Source of the DNA: Dehalococcoidia bacterium
GTDB taxonomy: Bacteria; Chloroflexota; Dehalococcoidia; GIF9; AB-539-J10
Reading direction: 5' to 3'
Assembly: GCA_030611085.1 (NCBI GenBank)
Contig: JAUWQI010000007.1
Span: 1-51,485, forward strand
DNA: 51,485 nt
The position numbers and the translations under genes are program-made. Every line of letters begins with the position of its first letter. Position 1 is the first letter of the stretch. Positions 18,372 to 29,373 of this stretch are shown here, piece after piece. The notes under the pieces are model-generated. The model did no database searches, had not been told where the DNA came from, and worked only from the letters and a program-made list of their open reading frames with translations.

Positions 18372-19061
18372 CTAGAATAAATTCTTGGCTTTCAGGCTTA
18401 AGTAACTTTTATCGCAGACGATGATATGGTCTAGGACTTCAATGCCTATGATTTCGCCCGCCTTGGCTAATCTTTTAGTTAATTCAATATCCTCTTTTGA
18501 CGGCGCTGGGTCACCTGAGGGGTGATTGTGAACGAAGATAACCGAGGCAGCGTTGGAGGAAATAGCCTCCTTAAAAACCTCACGGGGATGGACAATGCTA
18601 GTATCAAGGCTGCCCACAGAAACTGGCTTGTAGTTTATCAGCCTGTTTCTAGTATCCAAACAAAGAACCAGAAAATGTTCTTTCTTCTTGCCTTTTAATT
18701 GGCTCCTCACTATGCTAGCCACTTTCTCGGGGGATTTGATTGCTGGCTTCTGGCTTTCATCAGTAGCGCTTTCCAGCCTCTTGCTTAATTCGAAGGCTGC
18801 TTTAATCTGGGCTGCCTTGGCTGGCCCAATGCCATTTACCTGGGTCAACTCCTCTATAGAGGCATTGGTAATCCCTTTAAGATTGCCAAATCGGCTCAAT
18901 AACCTCTGGGCAGTTACCATGACTGATTCACCCCTAATTCCTCGCCCCAAGATTAAGGCCAAAATCTCTTGGGCAGAAAGAGCTTCGCTGCCCAGCTTAA
19001 GCAGCCTCTCTCTAGGACGCTCGCTAAGAGGCAGGTCATGAACGGTAAAGGAATCTTTCAT
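18372..19061 (-). CDS. radC: RadC family JAB-domain protein
   Basis: LPLSERPRERLLKLGSEALSAQEILALILGRGIRG..., FVHNHPSGDPAPSKEDIELTKRL. Confidence 0.95.
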   Translation of the reverse strand: MKDSFTVHDLPLSERPRERLLKLGSEALSAQEILALILGRGIRGESVMVTAQRLLSRFGNLKGITNASIEELTQVNGIGPAKAAQIKAAFELSKRLESATDESQKPAIKSPEKVASIVRSQLKGKKKEHFLVLCLDTRNRLINYKPVSVGSLDTSIVHPREVFKEAISSNAASVIFVHNHPSGDPAPSKEDIELTKRLAKAGEIIGIEVLDHIIVCDKSYLSLKAKNLF

Positions 19062-19077
19062 AGCTTATTCCCTTTAA

Positions 19078-20322
19078 CTAACTTTTTCTTCTACATGACC
19101 TCCGCCAATCCCACTCCTCTAAAGCCAAGGCACCCCATAAAGCCAGTGCTGTAGCTAATGCCGATAATACAGCGATTAGGGCGGGGTAAGATTGCCACGC
19201 TTTACTCGCAATGACACTGCTTCGGCTCACCGTAATGACTGCAGGGGCTAACAGCGTTTCTTGCCAGCGGCTATCAAGCCCATCTATATCAAAGCCATAA
19301 ACCTGGGTTAAGGCTTCGTCGTAGGTGTTGCCTTGTTTTAACAAGGTTAGCAAATGGAGCATCTTATCTTGACTGTAATTATTGAGGAGGTATTCCACCA
19401 AGCTATAACTCTCGGCATAGGAAAGATAAGCCTTTTCCGGTTCGGCAGAAAAGGGGCTGCATAAGCTGCGCACTGAAATAAGCTTATTTTCAGAAATAGC
19501 CTTCGCTAACCAGGATTGCAGAAACGGCTCAAGTTCGCCTTCATTGTACATAGCTAAGCCTTCATCAAGCCAGACGGGAAGTCTGCCATAGGGGCTGAAA
19601 GTCGCCTGATGAACAACCAGATGCGTTAGCTCGTGAACCAAAGCCCTCTTGCCCCAGTCAAGCCTGTCTGGTGAAACGCCAATGGCAATTATGCCAAACT
19701 CAGTGAAGGCAACACCCCCAGTCCATTCCATAGGAAAAATCATGGCTCCTTGCAGGTCCCTGGACGAAGTATAAATATATATTTTGATTGGTCTCTCTGG
19801 ATAGGTGCCAATATTTTGAGTCAATCTAGCAAGCCCTGCCTCGCAAGCATTCATTAATTCGCGAGCGAAGGAATCATCACCTTCATACCAAAAAAGGGTT
19901 AGTTTGCCCTCGGTCAAACTTCGCCAATCATAGCGGCTATCTTCGAAAAGCGCCGTAGTAGAGGGAGTTTCAACTTTGTTCCCAGCCTTATCCTCAACTG
20001 TCCACCAATATGTTATAGCTGTCCCCGGAGGTAAGCTTGCCTTCCTCATATCCCATGTCCAACTGGTTTTCACCCTGCTTGCTGGAGTGAAATCAGGCCA
20101 GCCTTCACTGGTAACTTGAGCATAATTCATTTTATCCACTTGATAATGAAGGCGAGCATCAACAATGGTGACAGAGCTTTCAGCTTCAAGATTAAAAGTA
20201 AGCGCAGTGGGAAAATTTATTTCTACGCTGCTATCTATTATTGAGACATCGTTGCCAGCATTGACAACGGAAGGAATCAGCAGCAGAAGCGTTAAGATTA
20301 CTAAGCCGATGCGTTTAATCAT
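19078..20322 (-). CDS. Peptidase MA-like gluzincin metalloprotease with C-terminal TM
   Basis: LVHELTHLVVHQATFSPYGRLPVWLDEGLAMYNEG (HExxH...E). Confidence 0.85.
   Translation of the reverse strand: MIKRIGLVILTLLLLIPSVVNAGNDVSIIDSSVEINFPTALTFNLEAESSVTIVDARLHYQVDKMNYAQVTSEGWPDFTPASRVKTSWTWDMRKASLPPGTAITYWWTVEDKAGNKVETPSTTALFEDSRYDWRSLTEGKLTLFWYEGDDSFARELMNACEAGLARLTQNIGTYPERPIKIYIYTSSRDLQGAMIFPMEWTGGVAFTEFGIIAIGVSPDRLDWGKRALVHELTHLVVHQATFSPYGRLPVWLDEGLAMYNEGELEPFLQSWLAKAISENKLISVRSLCSPFSAEPEKAYLSYAESYSLVEYLLNNYSQDKMLHLLTLLKQGNTYDEALTQVYGFDIDGLDSRWQETLLAPAVITVSRSSVIASKAWQSYPALIAVLSALATALALWGALALEEWDWRRSCRRKS
19191..19217. repeat. Repeat-like segment GATTGCCACGCTTTACTCGCAATGACA inside the peptidase-MA CDS
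   Basis: In-frame translation SVIASKAWQSYP between the peptidase domain and the TM helix. Confidence 0.7.
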
Positions 20323-21417
20323 TCCCCTACTTTAGATCGAAGGTATGCGGTGATAAATCCGTCCAGGTCTCCATCCAATACAGCCTCGGCATTGTTTACT
20401 TCATAACCAGTGCGATGGTCTTTTACCATTTTATAGGGATGAAGAACATAGCTTCGAATTTGATTCCCCCAACCAGCTTCAATACGCTCCCCTTTGAGCT
20501 TGGTTTTCTCCTTTTCTTTCTTAACGCGCTCCAGCTCAAGCAGGCGGGCGTAAAGGATTTTCAGGGCAGTCTCCTTATTTTGGTATTGAGACCTCTGGCC
20601 CTGACAAGTAGCTATTAACCCCGTGGGTAAGTGAGTTACCCTAACTGCGCTGCTCGTCTTTTGCATATGTTGCCCGCCAGGACCACTGGACCTGAAGGTA
20701 TCTATCCTCAAGTCCTCGGAGTTTATTTTAATATCTACAGTCTCCTCCGCTTCGGGGAGAATCTCTACAAGGACAAAGGAGGTATGCCGAGCATGGTCGG
20801 CATCAAAGGGGGAAAGTCGCACTAACCTGTGGACTCCATGCTCACTCCTGAGATAGCCATAGGCATAATCTCCTTTAATTTCCACAATAGCACTTTTTAT
20901 GCCAGCTTCCTCTCCAGGAGAAGCATCTAATACCTCAGCGTCATAATTATGTCTCTCTGCCCACCTCAAGTACATTCGGAGCAATATATTAGCCCAATCC
21001 TGCGATTCTGTGCCACCGGCACCAGCATGAAGGGCAAGCATAGCATTTCGACTATCATAAGTGCCACTAAGAGTTAGCTGGCTTTCCAGACGCTCGAACT
21101 GAGAACTTAGTTCTTGCAAGCCTCGCTGTATCTCTTCCTTAAGGGAATAATCGCCCGCTTCCATAGCCAAGGTAGCCATATCATGAAGTTCGGCGGTTTT
21201 GCTCTCCAGCTCACGCCAGGTATTAACTAAATTTTTCTTGGCTCCAAGCTGACGCATAAGGGCTTGAGCTTGGGCAGGGTCGTGCCAGAAATCAGGGCTA
21301 GCTGATTTTGACTCTATGAGGGTGATTCCCTTCTCTTTGCCAGGGATGTCAAAGATGCACCATTGTATCTGAGATTCGGCGTAGTAAAGCTTCTAGATTT
21401 TCCTTTTCTTCCTGCAT
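20319..21417 (-). CDS. prfB: Peptide chain release factor 2 with programmed +1 frameshift
   Basis: GGQ motif (SSGPGGQHMQKTSSAVRVTH). Upstream ATG at 21417 reads MQEEKENLEALLRRISDTMVHL then CTT TGA C (TGA 21351-21349); the +1 frame continues DIPGKEKGITLIESKSASPDFWHDPAQAQALMRQLG into the tracked ORF. Confidence 0.95.
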
Positions 21418-21426
21418 TTGTGCTCC

Positions 21427-22131
21427 TTATGTAAACAACTTTCCTTGGTGACTCGGCTCAAAAACTAAATTGCCCCCAGCGGCAAGATGAGCCATGCGAG
21501 TGGGCTCGGGAAGACGATAGCCGCGACAACAATTTGTTACCCAGTATAGAGCCAAAGCAAGGTCAATCTTATGACCTATGGAAACATATATTGGCTTCAC
21601 TCTAACCTTAGTCCTTAAAGCTGCTCCAATAACATCTCCATTATCAACCAGTTCGGCATGAGAGCCAAGCTCTTCCCCCAAAGGCTCGTGCTTGCCACAA
21701 AGGATAGATTTAGCACAGCCTATCGTAGGCACATCGAGAAAAAGTCCCAGATGTGAAGCAAGCCCTAACCTCCTGGGATGGGCAATTCCTTGACCATCAA
21801 CCAGAACAAGGTCGGGAGTATTACACAGTTTCTCACAAGCATCCAGAATTAAAGGGCATTCTCGAAAGGACAATAAACCTGGAATGTAAGGGAGGCTAAC
21901 TTGGCTTTCTGCAGTTTTAACCTCTTCGACATCGAGTTCAGGATAGCTGAGAACCACCACTGCCCCCCGAGCTACACCTTGAGAGTTGGGAGCGGATATA
22001 TCAACACCGGCAATAAGATGTGGGTTAATTCTCTCATTTTGGGTCACCACCCTTCCAGCCAGACTCAATTGTATCTCCCTGGCTTGCTCCAGGCTCACAT
22101 CCCACCGATGCAACTTGTTTATTTTCACCAC
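21427..22131 (-). CDS. nfi: Endonuclease V (deoxyinosine 3'-endonuclease)
   Basis: IAGVDISAP, PYIPGLLSFRECPLILDACEKL, LVLVDGQGIAHPRRLGLASHLG. Confidence 0.92.
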   Translation of the reverse strand: MVKINKLHRWDVSLEQAREIQLSLAGRVVTQNERINPHLIAGVDISAPNSQGVARGAVVVLSYPELDVEEVKTAESQVSLPYIPGLLSFRECPLILDACEKLCNTPDLVLVDGQGIAHPRRLGLASHLGLFLDVPTIGCAKSILCGKHEPLGEELGSHAELVDNGDVIGAALRTKVRVKPIYVSIGHKIDLALALYWVTNCCRGYRLPEPTRMAHLAAGGNLVFEPSHQGKLFT

Positions 22132-22170
22132 TTTGATTATAAAGCATTTCCGCCTAAGAGCAAAGCAAAA

Positions 22171-22244
<74 letters not shown>

Positions 22245-22312
22245 TTTGTCTTTGCTATTATAAGATGCTTTAATAACCAAAGCAAGATGAAATAATATCC
22301 GTTTAGTCTTGT

Positions 22313-22368
22313 GTCATTCTGAGCATAGCGAAGAATCTCTAGACCCTTCGCTTCGCTCAGGGTGACAG
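22313..22368. repeat. GTCATTCTGAG...AGGGTGAC imperfect inverted repeat in the apgM leader
   Basis: TGTCATTCTGAGCATAGCGAAGAATCTCTAGACCCTTCGCTTCGCTCAGGGTGACA. Confidence 0.8.
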
Positions 22369-22381
22369 CGGGGGCGCTCAC

Positions 22382-23566
22382 ATGAAATATTGCGTTCTGA
22401 TTATCGATGGAGCCGCGGGTTGGCCGTTGCCTGACCGTGGTGGGAAGACTTGCCTCGAATTGGCGCACACTCCAAGCTTGGATGCCATAGCCAAGGAAGG
22501 TGTTGTCGGGCTCGTTCGCACTGTGCCATCGGGGATGGAGCCTAGCAGTGCCTGTGCTTGCATGTCCGTGCTGGGTTATGACCCCAAAGTTTATTATCGG
22601 GGCAGGAGCGCCATCGAAGCTAAGAGTATGAGCATCCCTATTAACGAAGGAGAGGTTGTTTTTCGTTGCAACTTGGTGGCTGTGCGTGATGGGAAAATGT
22701 GGAGCTACAGCTCCAGTCATATCAGCACCGAAGAAGCTCAGGCTCTTATTGCTGCTTTAAATGAGAGCATTGGTAATGATAAAGTGCATTTTTATCCTGG
22801 CGTGAGCTACAGACATATATGTAAGATAAAAGGGCACGAAGATATACTTTTGGCTACTTGCACTCCGCCACATGATATTCCTGGTAAGGCTATCAAGGAA
22901 TTTTTGCCCTATGGGCCCGGGAGCGAGTTATTGAGAGAGCTTATGGCACGCTCCGAAGTCGTGCTTCGGGACCATCCTATAAATGTAGCACGGAAGTCAC
23001 GCGACGATATCCCGGCTACGACGATTTGGCTCTTCTGGGGCAGTGGTAAAATACCTGATATGCCAGCCTTCAAGCGGACTTATGGCATCAATGCTGCCCT
23101 GACCTCTGGGGTTGACCTTCTGCGAGGCTTAGCCCAGATGCTAGGGATGGAAGTATTAAATATTCCCGGTGTGACTGATGGGCTGGACAACGATTATGCG
23201 GCACAAGCAACTGGAGCATTGGAAGCGCTTGAGAAATGTGATATGGCGGTTATCCATGTAGAAGCATCAGATGAAGCTGCTCATGCTGGCTCCATTGATG
23301 ACAAAATAGAGGCTATCCAGAAAGTGGATAAAGAGATTGTGAGTCAAATCCGTAGTTGGGATAAAGATTCTCTTCGGGTGTTAATTATGCCCGACCACCC
23401 CACGCCGATTAAAATTCAGACTCATACTGCGGAACCAGTTCCATTTGTGTTGTGGGGGCAAAGATTTGCGGCTAATGGAGCGAAGAGATTTACTGAGGCA
23501 GAGGCGCAAGGCACAGGCGTTTTCATTGAGGAGGGGTATAATATTATGGGCAGGCTGATAAAGTGA
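22382..23566 (+). CDS. apgM: 2,3-bisphosphoglycerate-independent phosphoglycerate mutase, ApgM type
   Basis: [64 protein letters not shown]. Confidence 0.9.
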   Translation: MKYCVLIIDGAAGWPLPDRGGKTCLELAHTPSLDAIAKEGVVGLVRTVPSGMEPSSACACMSVLGYDPKVYYRGRSAIEAKSMSIPINEGEVVFRCNLVAVRDGKMWSYSSSHISTEEAQALIAALNESIGNDKVHFYPGVSYRHICKIKGHEDILLATCTPPHDIPGKAIKEFLPYGPGSELLRELMARSEVVLRDHPINVARKSRDDIPATTIWLFWGSGKIPDMPAFKRTYGINAALTSGVDLLRGLAQMLGMEVLNIPGVTDGLDNDYAAQATGALEALEKCDMAVIHVEASDEAAHAGSIDDKIEAIQKVDKEIVSQIRSWDKDSLRVLIMPDHPTPIKIQTHTAEPVPFVLWGQRFAANGAKRFTEAEAQGTGVFIEEGYNIMGRLIK

Positions 23567-24801
23567 GCAGGAGTTTCAGCATGGCTTTAATAGTGCAAAA
23601 ATATGGCGGTAGCTCGGTGGCTAATGGTGAGCTAATTAAGAGTGTGGCTCGTCGTGTAGCCGAAGCTAAGGACGAAGGAAATCAGGTGGTAGTGGTTGTC
23701 TCAGCAATGGGGGATACTACTGATGAGCTAATTAAGTTAGCTCATCAAGTTACTGAGCAGCCCAAGGAAAGGGAACTAGATGTCCTTTTGTCCACTGGTG
23801 AGACAATTTCCAGCACACTTTTAGCCATGGCACTGGAGAGTTTAGGATACAAGGCAGTTAGCCTTACCGGTGCTCAGGCAGGCATCCAGACCGATTCTAG
23901 CCATAGTCAAGCTCGAATTCTTCGCGTTGACCCTAAACGAATTATTAACGAATTAGAAAAGGGAAATATTGTTATTGTAGCTGGATTTCAAGGCGTTACT
24001 CCCGATATGGATATCACCACCCTGGGGCGAGGTGGCTCTGATACTACAGCAGTGGCTCTGGCTGCCAGCCTGAGTGCTGAGATATGTCAGATTTACACCG
24101 ATGTTGAGGGGGTTTATACTGCTGACCCGCATCTTGTGCCCGAAGCGAGTAAATTAGAGGAGATTGGCTACGAGGAAATGCTGGAGCTAGCTAGTTACGG
24201 GGCTAAGGTAATACATCCTAGAGCGGTGGAACTGGGTAAGTTATATAATATGCCTATCTTAGTGGCTTCTAGTTTCAGCAACAGCATGGGAACTGTCATT
24301 TGTAAGGAGGCATCTATGGAACTAAGAAACAAGGTCAGGGGTGTGGCTCATGATACCAATGTGGCTAAGGTTACAGTTATTGGCGTTCCCGACCGCCCCG
24401 GCATTGCTATGGCTATCTTTGAGCCTCTGACTAAGGCAAATATAAGTGTGGATACCATTGTCCAGAATGCCAGCATTGAGAATATTACCGACCTTACCTT
24501 TACTGTGGCTCGAAACGATTTAATTAAGGCGATGTCCCTTGTAGAACCTGCGGCTCAATCTGTAGGGGCTAAGCGATGTGTTACCAATGCAAAATTGGCT
24601 AAAGTCAGCATAGTAGGAACTGGCATGCAAAATATGCCAGGCTATGCTGCCCTAATGTTTCGCACGCTTTATGAAAAGGGCATTAACATCCAACTAATTA
24701 CCACTTCAGAGATAAGAATAACTTGCATTATTTCTGAGGATAGGGTTAAGGATGCCGTTCAGGCGTTACATAAAAGTTTTGAACTGGAGGATGTCGCTTG
24801 A
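23563..24801 (+). CDS. lysC: Aspartate kinase (internal start [15 protein letters not shown] at 23581 more likely)
   Basis: [45 protein letters not shown]-terminal ACT domains. Confidence 0.95.
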   Translation: MSRSFSMALIVQKYGGSSVANGELIKSVARRVAEAKDEGNQVVVVVSAMGDTTDELIKLAHQVTEQPKERELDVLLSTGETISSTLLAMALESLGYKAVSLTGAQAGIQTDSSHSQARILRVDPKRIINELEKGNIVIVAGFQGVTPDMDITTLGRGGSDTTAVALAASLSAEICQIYTDVEGVYTADPHLVPEASKLEEIGYEEMLELASYGAKVIHPRAVELGKLYNMPILVASSFSNSMGTVICKEASMELRNKVRGVAHDTNVAKVTVIGVPDRPGIAMAIFEPLTKANISVDTIVQNASIENITDLTFTVARNDLIKAMSLVEPAAQSVGAKRCVTNAKLAKVSIVGTGMQNMPGYAALMFRTLYEKGINIQLITTSEIRITCIISEDRVKDAVQALHKSFELEDVA

Positions 24802-24922
24802 CATATGAAATGCAAAATGAAAAGATACAAAGCAAGGATAGAAATTTTTGAGTTTTGACTCTTGAATTTTGATTTTAGTTGAGTTGTCATTTTGACTTTT
24901 ACCCTTTGATTTTCAATTTTCG

Positions 24923-25792
24923 GTGATGGATATGGCGCCTTACCAGGAAGAGGAGAAAACAAGATTAAGACAGCGCCTGAGCAAGGAAGCTGTGGGCTTG
25001 GCTATTCAAGGCAGGTGGGAAGAGGCAGAGACGGTAAATAGAGATATGATTGGAAGGTTTCCCACTGATGTCGAATCTTATAATCGACTTGGCAGAGCTT
25101 TGACGGAGTTAGGAGATTTTGCTCAAGCTAAGGAAGCCTACCTTCAAGCTTTGGAGCTTGCCCCCGGCAACGCTATTGCTAAGAAGAACCTGGCCCGTTT
25201 AGCTAGCCTGCCTGAATCCGTAGCTACCTCAGATGCTAGGCCGCATAAAGCTCCACGGGAGCATTTCCGAAGGGTTGCCCCCGAGTTATTTACTGCCGAA
25301 ATGGGCAAAGCTAGGGTGGTAAATCTCTGCAATATGGCTTCAAGCGAGGTGTTAGCTAAAATGGGGTTTGGTATCCAGATATACTTGAAAGTAAAAGGAC
25401 AGCACCTAGTTGTGGAAAAAGAGGATGGAGAATACTTGGGGGAAGTGGAACCAAAACAAGGATTACGCCTCATCAAGCTAATAGAGGAGGGAAATAGATA
25501 TGCTGCAGCTTTCTTAGCTATAAAAGAGAATAAAGTGCAGGTGCTTATTAGAGAAGTGTACCAACATCCTAGCCAAGTAGGGCACCCTTCCTTTCCCATT
25601 AAAGGTGCAGGCCGCCTCCGTCCTCGTGTTAGAGAGAGCTTCCTTAGACGCAGAGCCGTTACTGAGGAAAATGAAGCAGTAGAAGAGATTGCGTATCCCG
25701 AGGAGGAACGGGAGGGGGAATCTGAGGAACCTTTGCTCGAAGGTTTCTTTGTCGTTGATGAGGATGGACAGAAGGAGGGATTTGAACCATGA
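24923..25792 (+). CDS. TPR domain protein
   Basis: [51 protein letters not shown] overlap with gyrA. Confidence 0.8.
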   Translation: MMDMAPYQEEEKTRLRQRLSKEAVGLAIQGRWEEAETVNRDMIGRFPTDVESYNRLGRALTELGDFAQAKEAYLQALELAPGNAIAKKNLARLASLPESVATSDARPHKAPREHFRRVAPELFTAEMGKARVVNLCNMASSEVLAKMGFGIQIYLKVKGQHLVVEKEDGEYLGEVEPKQGLRLIKLIEEGNRYAAAFLAIKENKVQVLIREVYQHPSQVGHPSFPIKGAGRLRPRVRESFLRRRAVTEENEAVEEIAYPEEEREGESEEPLLEGFFVVDEDGQKEGFEP

Positions 25793-28218
25793 TGGAAACT
25801 GGAGTAGTAAAGCCTATTGATATAGAAGAGGAGATGAAAAGCTCCTATATCGACTATGCTATGAGTGTTATTGTCTCCCGCGCATTACCCGATGTGCGTG
25901 ATGGCCTAAAGCCAGTGCAGCGACGCATCTTATACGCTATGGATGGTCTGGGACTACACCACAACACACCGCATAAAAAAAGTGCCCGTATTATTGGTGA
26001 AGTTCTGGGAAAATACCACCCCCATGGGGATGCTCCTGTATATGAGGCTATGGTGCGTATGGCCCAGGATTTTTCTCTGAGATATACATTGGTTGATGGG
26101 CAGGGTAACTTTGGCAGCGTTGATAATGACCCTCCGGCGGCAATGAGGTATACCGAGGCTCGGCTTGCTGAAGTTGCTGAGGAAATGCTGGTTGACATTG
26201 ATAAAAATACTGTCAACTTCGTTCCTAATTTTGATGATTCCCTCCAAGAGCCTTCTGTCTTGCCTGCTAGGGTACCTAATCTACTGGTTAATGGCTCTTC
26301 TGGCATAGCTGTGGGGACGGCAACTAATATCCCTCCCCACAACCTGGGAGAGATATGCGATGCCACTGCCTATTTAATTGATAATCCCCAAGCCACTACG
26401 GAGGAATTGATGGAGTTTGTTAACGGCCCTGATTTTCCTACAGCAGGGGTAATTTTAGGCAAAGAGGGTATAAAGAGCGCTTATGCCACGGGGCGGGGGA
26501 AAGTCGTAGTTCGGGCTAAGACCAGTGAGCTAAGGTCTACGGGGGAAAGGAAACAAATAATCGTTACCGAGCTTCCCTACCAGGTAAATAAATCAGCTCT
26601 GGTGGAGCGGATAGCCGAATTAGCCAAACAGAAAAAAATTACTGGAATAGCTGAAGTGCGTGATGAGTCGGATAGAGAGGGTATGCGCCTTGTTATCGAA
26701 CTTAGGAAGGAGACACAAGCTCAGCAGGTACTTAATAATCTCTATAACTATACTCCAATGCAGTCTGCCTTTTACATCAATATGGTTGCATTAGTTGATG
26801 GCCAGCCTAAAGTAATTAATCTCAAAGAAGCGTTAATTTGCTACATTGACTTTCGTTCTGAAGTTATTACCAGACGGTCGAAATTCGAACTTGACAAGGC
26901 GAGAAATAGAGCCCACCTCCTTGAAGGCTTCAGGATTGCTCTGGACAATCTGGAACAGATAATTAAGGTTATTAGACAGTCTGAGACTGTTGACTCCGCT
27001 CGCACCAATTTGATGGCAGCTTTCACTCTATCGCAGGTTCAAGCTCAAGCTATTCTTGATATGCCCCTTCGCCGTTTAGCCAGGCTGGAACGAGAAAAAA
27101 TAGCTGAAGAGTATACTAATGTAATCAAAAACATTTCTTATCTGGAGGACTTACTTGCTAACCCCAGGAAGGTATTATCGCTCATTACGCAGGATGTTAA
27201 GGAACTTAAATCCAAGTATGGCGACTCCCGTCGAACCGAAATTCGCCAGGAGGAAATCACGGAATTTCGTAAAGAAGACCTTGTTCCTCACGGGGAAATG
27301 GTAGCCACCTTGACTAGTCGGGGATTCATAAAGAGAATTCCCATTACCTCCTATCGGCTACAGCATCGTGGGGGGAAAGGCGTTATGGGAATGGTGACCC
27401 GTGAAAGCGATACGGTAAACCACATCTTAATAGCCGACACGCATGATAACCTGCTTTTCTTCACCGGCTCGGGTAAGGTTTATACCCTTAAATGCTATGA
27501 GATTCCCGAAGATTCATCCCGCACTGCTAAGGGCACAGCCCTGGTCAATTTGTTACCTATAAGTTTGAAAGATGAAGTAACTGCACTATTAGCTAGTGCA
27601 AACTTTCCTTCGAATATGTTCTTACTAATGGCTACTAAAGCTGGCGGAATAAAAAAGACCTCTTTAGATAAATTTGCTTCGATTAAGAGAAATGGCCTTA
27701 TTGCTATGGGGCTCAGAAATGAAGATGAACTAGTGTCAACCAGAATGGTTACTGACGAGAATGAGGTCATTTTAGTGAGTCAAAATGGGTTGGCCACTAG
27801 ATTTAGGGTTAAGGACTTAAGGACCGCATCTCGGACCAGTGGCGGTGTTCGTGGTATTCGACTTATTGATGATTGTGTTATCGGCATGGATGTTATCTTT
27901 CCCGATGCTTATGTGCTCGCAGTGACCCGGAATGGTTTTGGCAAGTTAACTCCGGTAAGGAACTACCCTATCCATCAGAGGGGTGGTAAGGGAATGCGAG
28001 CTTATAGAGTTAATTCGAAAACAGATAAAGTAGCTATGTCTAAACTTGTCTCCCCGCAAGGAACCTTGGCGATATTATCAGCCAAGGGCATCATCGTATA
28101 CATTCCTATGGAACAGGTTTCAATTCAGGGCAGGAATAGCCAAGGAGTGCATCTAATGAGATTGAGTGAAGGTGATAGCGTAGTTTCCTTCACCACTCTG
28201 GAACTCCCCGCAAAATAA
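25789..28218 (+). CDS. gyrA: DNA gyrase subunit A
   Basis: [63 protein letters not shown] box. Confidence 0.96.
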   Translation: MMETGVVKPIDIEEEMKSSYIDYAMSVIVSRALPDVRDGLKPVQRRILYAMDGLGLHHNTPHKKSARIIGEVLGKYHPHGDAPVYEAMVRMAQDFSLRYTLVDGQGNFGSVDNDPPAAMRYTEARLAEVAEEMLVDIDKNTVNFVPNFDDSLQEPSVLPARVPNLLVNGSSGIAVGTATNIPPHNLGEICDATAYLIDNPQATTEELMEFVNGPDFPTAGVILGKEGIKSAYATGRGKVVVRAKTSELRSTGERKQIIVTELPYQVNKSALVERIAELAKQKKITGIAEVRDESDREGMRLVIELRKETQAQQVLNNLYNYTPMQSAFYINMVALVDGQPKVINLKEALICYIDFRSEVITRRSKFELDKARNRAHLLEGFRIALDNLEQIIKVIRQSETVDSARTNLMAAFTLSQVQAQAILDMPLRRLARLEREKIAEEYTNVIKNISYLEDLLANPRKVLSLITQDVKELKSKYGDSRRTEIRQEEITEFRKEDLVPHGEMVATLTSRGFIKRIPITSYRLQHRGGKGVMGMVTRESDTVNHILIADTHDNLLFFTGSGKVYTLKCYEIPEDSSRTAKGTALVNLLPISLKDEVTALLASANFPSNMFLLMATKAGGIKKTSLDKFASIKRNGLIAMGLRNEDELVSTRMVTDENEVILVSQNGLATRFRVKDLRTASRTSGGVRGIRLIDDCVIGMDVIFPDAYVLAVTRNGFGKLTPVRNYPIHQRGGKGMRAYRVNSKTDKVAMSKLVSPQGTLAILSAKGIIVYIPMEQVSIQGRNSQGVHLMRLSEGDSVVSFTTLELPAK

Positions 28219-28235
28219 AACCCTAGGACTACCCA

Positions 28236-28835
28236 ATGCTAAATCTTCTTCGAGAGTTAGGCCTGACCTTTGTCCCTCTCTTTGTAGCTATGGACTCAGT
28301 GGGGAATCTACCTATTTTCCTTTCTCTAACCAAGGATGTAGAAGCCTCGGAAAGTAGGCATGCAGCAAGGTTAGCAATTTTCACCGCTCTAGGCTTGGGT
28401 CTGGGATTCGTTGCTATCGGCAAAGCCATATTTCTGCTTTTAGGCATTGAAGTGGCCGATTTCTTAGTAGCTGGGGGCATCATCTTGCTAGCTTTAGCCA
28501 TTAAGGACCTAATCACCGGCAAGATGATAGAAGCTCAGGATTCATTAGCTCCCAAGATGGCGGGAGTTGTCCCCTTAGGTACCCCACTGATTGTGGGACC
28601 AGCAGTGCTCACCACCCTGTTAATACTCCTCGACCAACATTATTCCGTTGTCATTCTGATAGTCTCATTCATCCTTAACCTGGTGATACAGTGGCTTCTT
28701 CTCAGGCAGGCCAATCGAATCGTAGGTTTTTTAGGCAACACCGGCGTGAGGGCCATATCTAAAATAGTTATGCTTCTTTTAGCTGCCATTGCTGTAAAAA
28801 TGATTCGCGCGGGAGTTTTGGCAATTTTGGGGTAG
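28236..28835 (+). CDS. MarC family integral membrane protein
   Basis: PLFVAMDSVGNLPIFLSLT..., VPLGTPLIVGPAVLTTLLIL. Confidence 0.85.
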   Translation: MLNLLRELGLTFVPLFVAMDSVGNLPIFLSLTKDVEASESRHAARLAIFTALGLGLGFVAIGKAIFLLLGIEVADFLVAGGIILLALAIKDLITGKMIEAQDSLAPKMAGVVPLGTPLIVGPAVLTTLLILLDQHYSVVILIVSFILNLVIQWLLLRQANRIVGFLGNTGVRAISKIVMLLLAAIAVKMIRAGVLAILG

Positions 28836-28837
28836 TT

Positions 28838-28867
28838 TTGACCCCTAACTAAAAATTGGGGTATCAT
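28838..28867 (+). promoter_or_regulatory. Candidate sigma70 promoter for the hsp20 gene
   Basis: TTGACC (28838-28843), 18 bp spacer, TATCAT (28862-28867). Confidence 0.5.
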
Positions 28868-28911
28868 AAAACATAAAACAAGGGCTCTAGCCCATGTGAG
28901 GAGGCAGATAA

Positions 28912-29358
28912 GTGATAGAGTTGCAAAAAGATTGGTCTGAAATAGTTATTGGCATGCAAAGGCAGGTGAAGTGGTTAATGGATGATGTTGTCAGCCGCAA
29001 ACCGCCTATGGTGCGTTTTTCTCCCCGAACTTGGGAACCGGCTATCGATGTTTATGAAACTGATAAAGATGTAGTGGTTCTCGTTGAGTTGGCTGGCATT
29101 AAAGAGGATGAGGTCGAAGTGATTGTTCATAATAACATCCTTATTATTAGAGGTGAACGGAAGGATATCAAGCAAGGAATTAAGCGGACTTATTCCCAAA
29201 TGGAGATTCTGTGGGGACCCTTTGAGCGAGATATCACTTTACCTGCAAGTGTGAATGTGGAACGAATCAAAGCTTTTTACCAGCATGGTTTTTTAGAAGT
29301 GATATTACCTAAACTAAACGAAGAGAAAACACACCATGTAGACATAAAAGTAGAGTAG
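28912..29358 (+). CDS. Hsp20/alpha-crystallin family small heat shock protein
   Basis: PAIDVYETDKDVVVLVELAGIKEDEVEVIVHNNILIIRGERK. Confidence 0.93.
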   Translation: MIELQKDWSEIVIGMQRQVKWLMDDVVSRKPPMVRFSPRTWEPAIDVYETDKDVVVLVELAGIKEDEVEVIVHNNILIIRGERKDIKQGIKRTYSQMEILWGPFERDITLPASVNVERIKAFYQHGFLEVILPKLNEEKTHHVDIKVE

Positions 29359-29373
29359 TAAAGGAAATCGAGA

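Noticed and set aside
24600-24645. TGGCAT...ATGCCA inverted repeat in lysC
   Set aside because: Only 6-bp arms in coding sequence; expected by chance at this scale.
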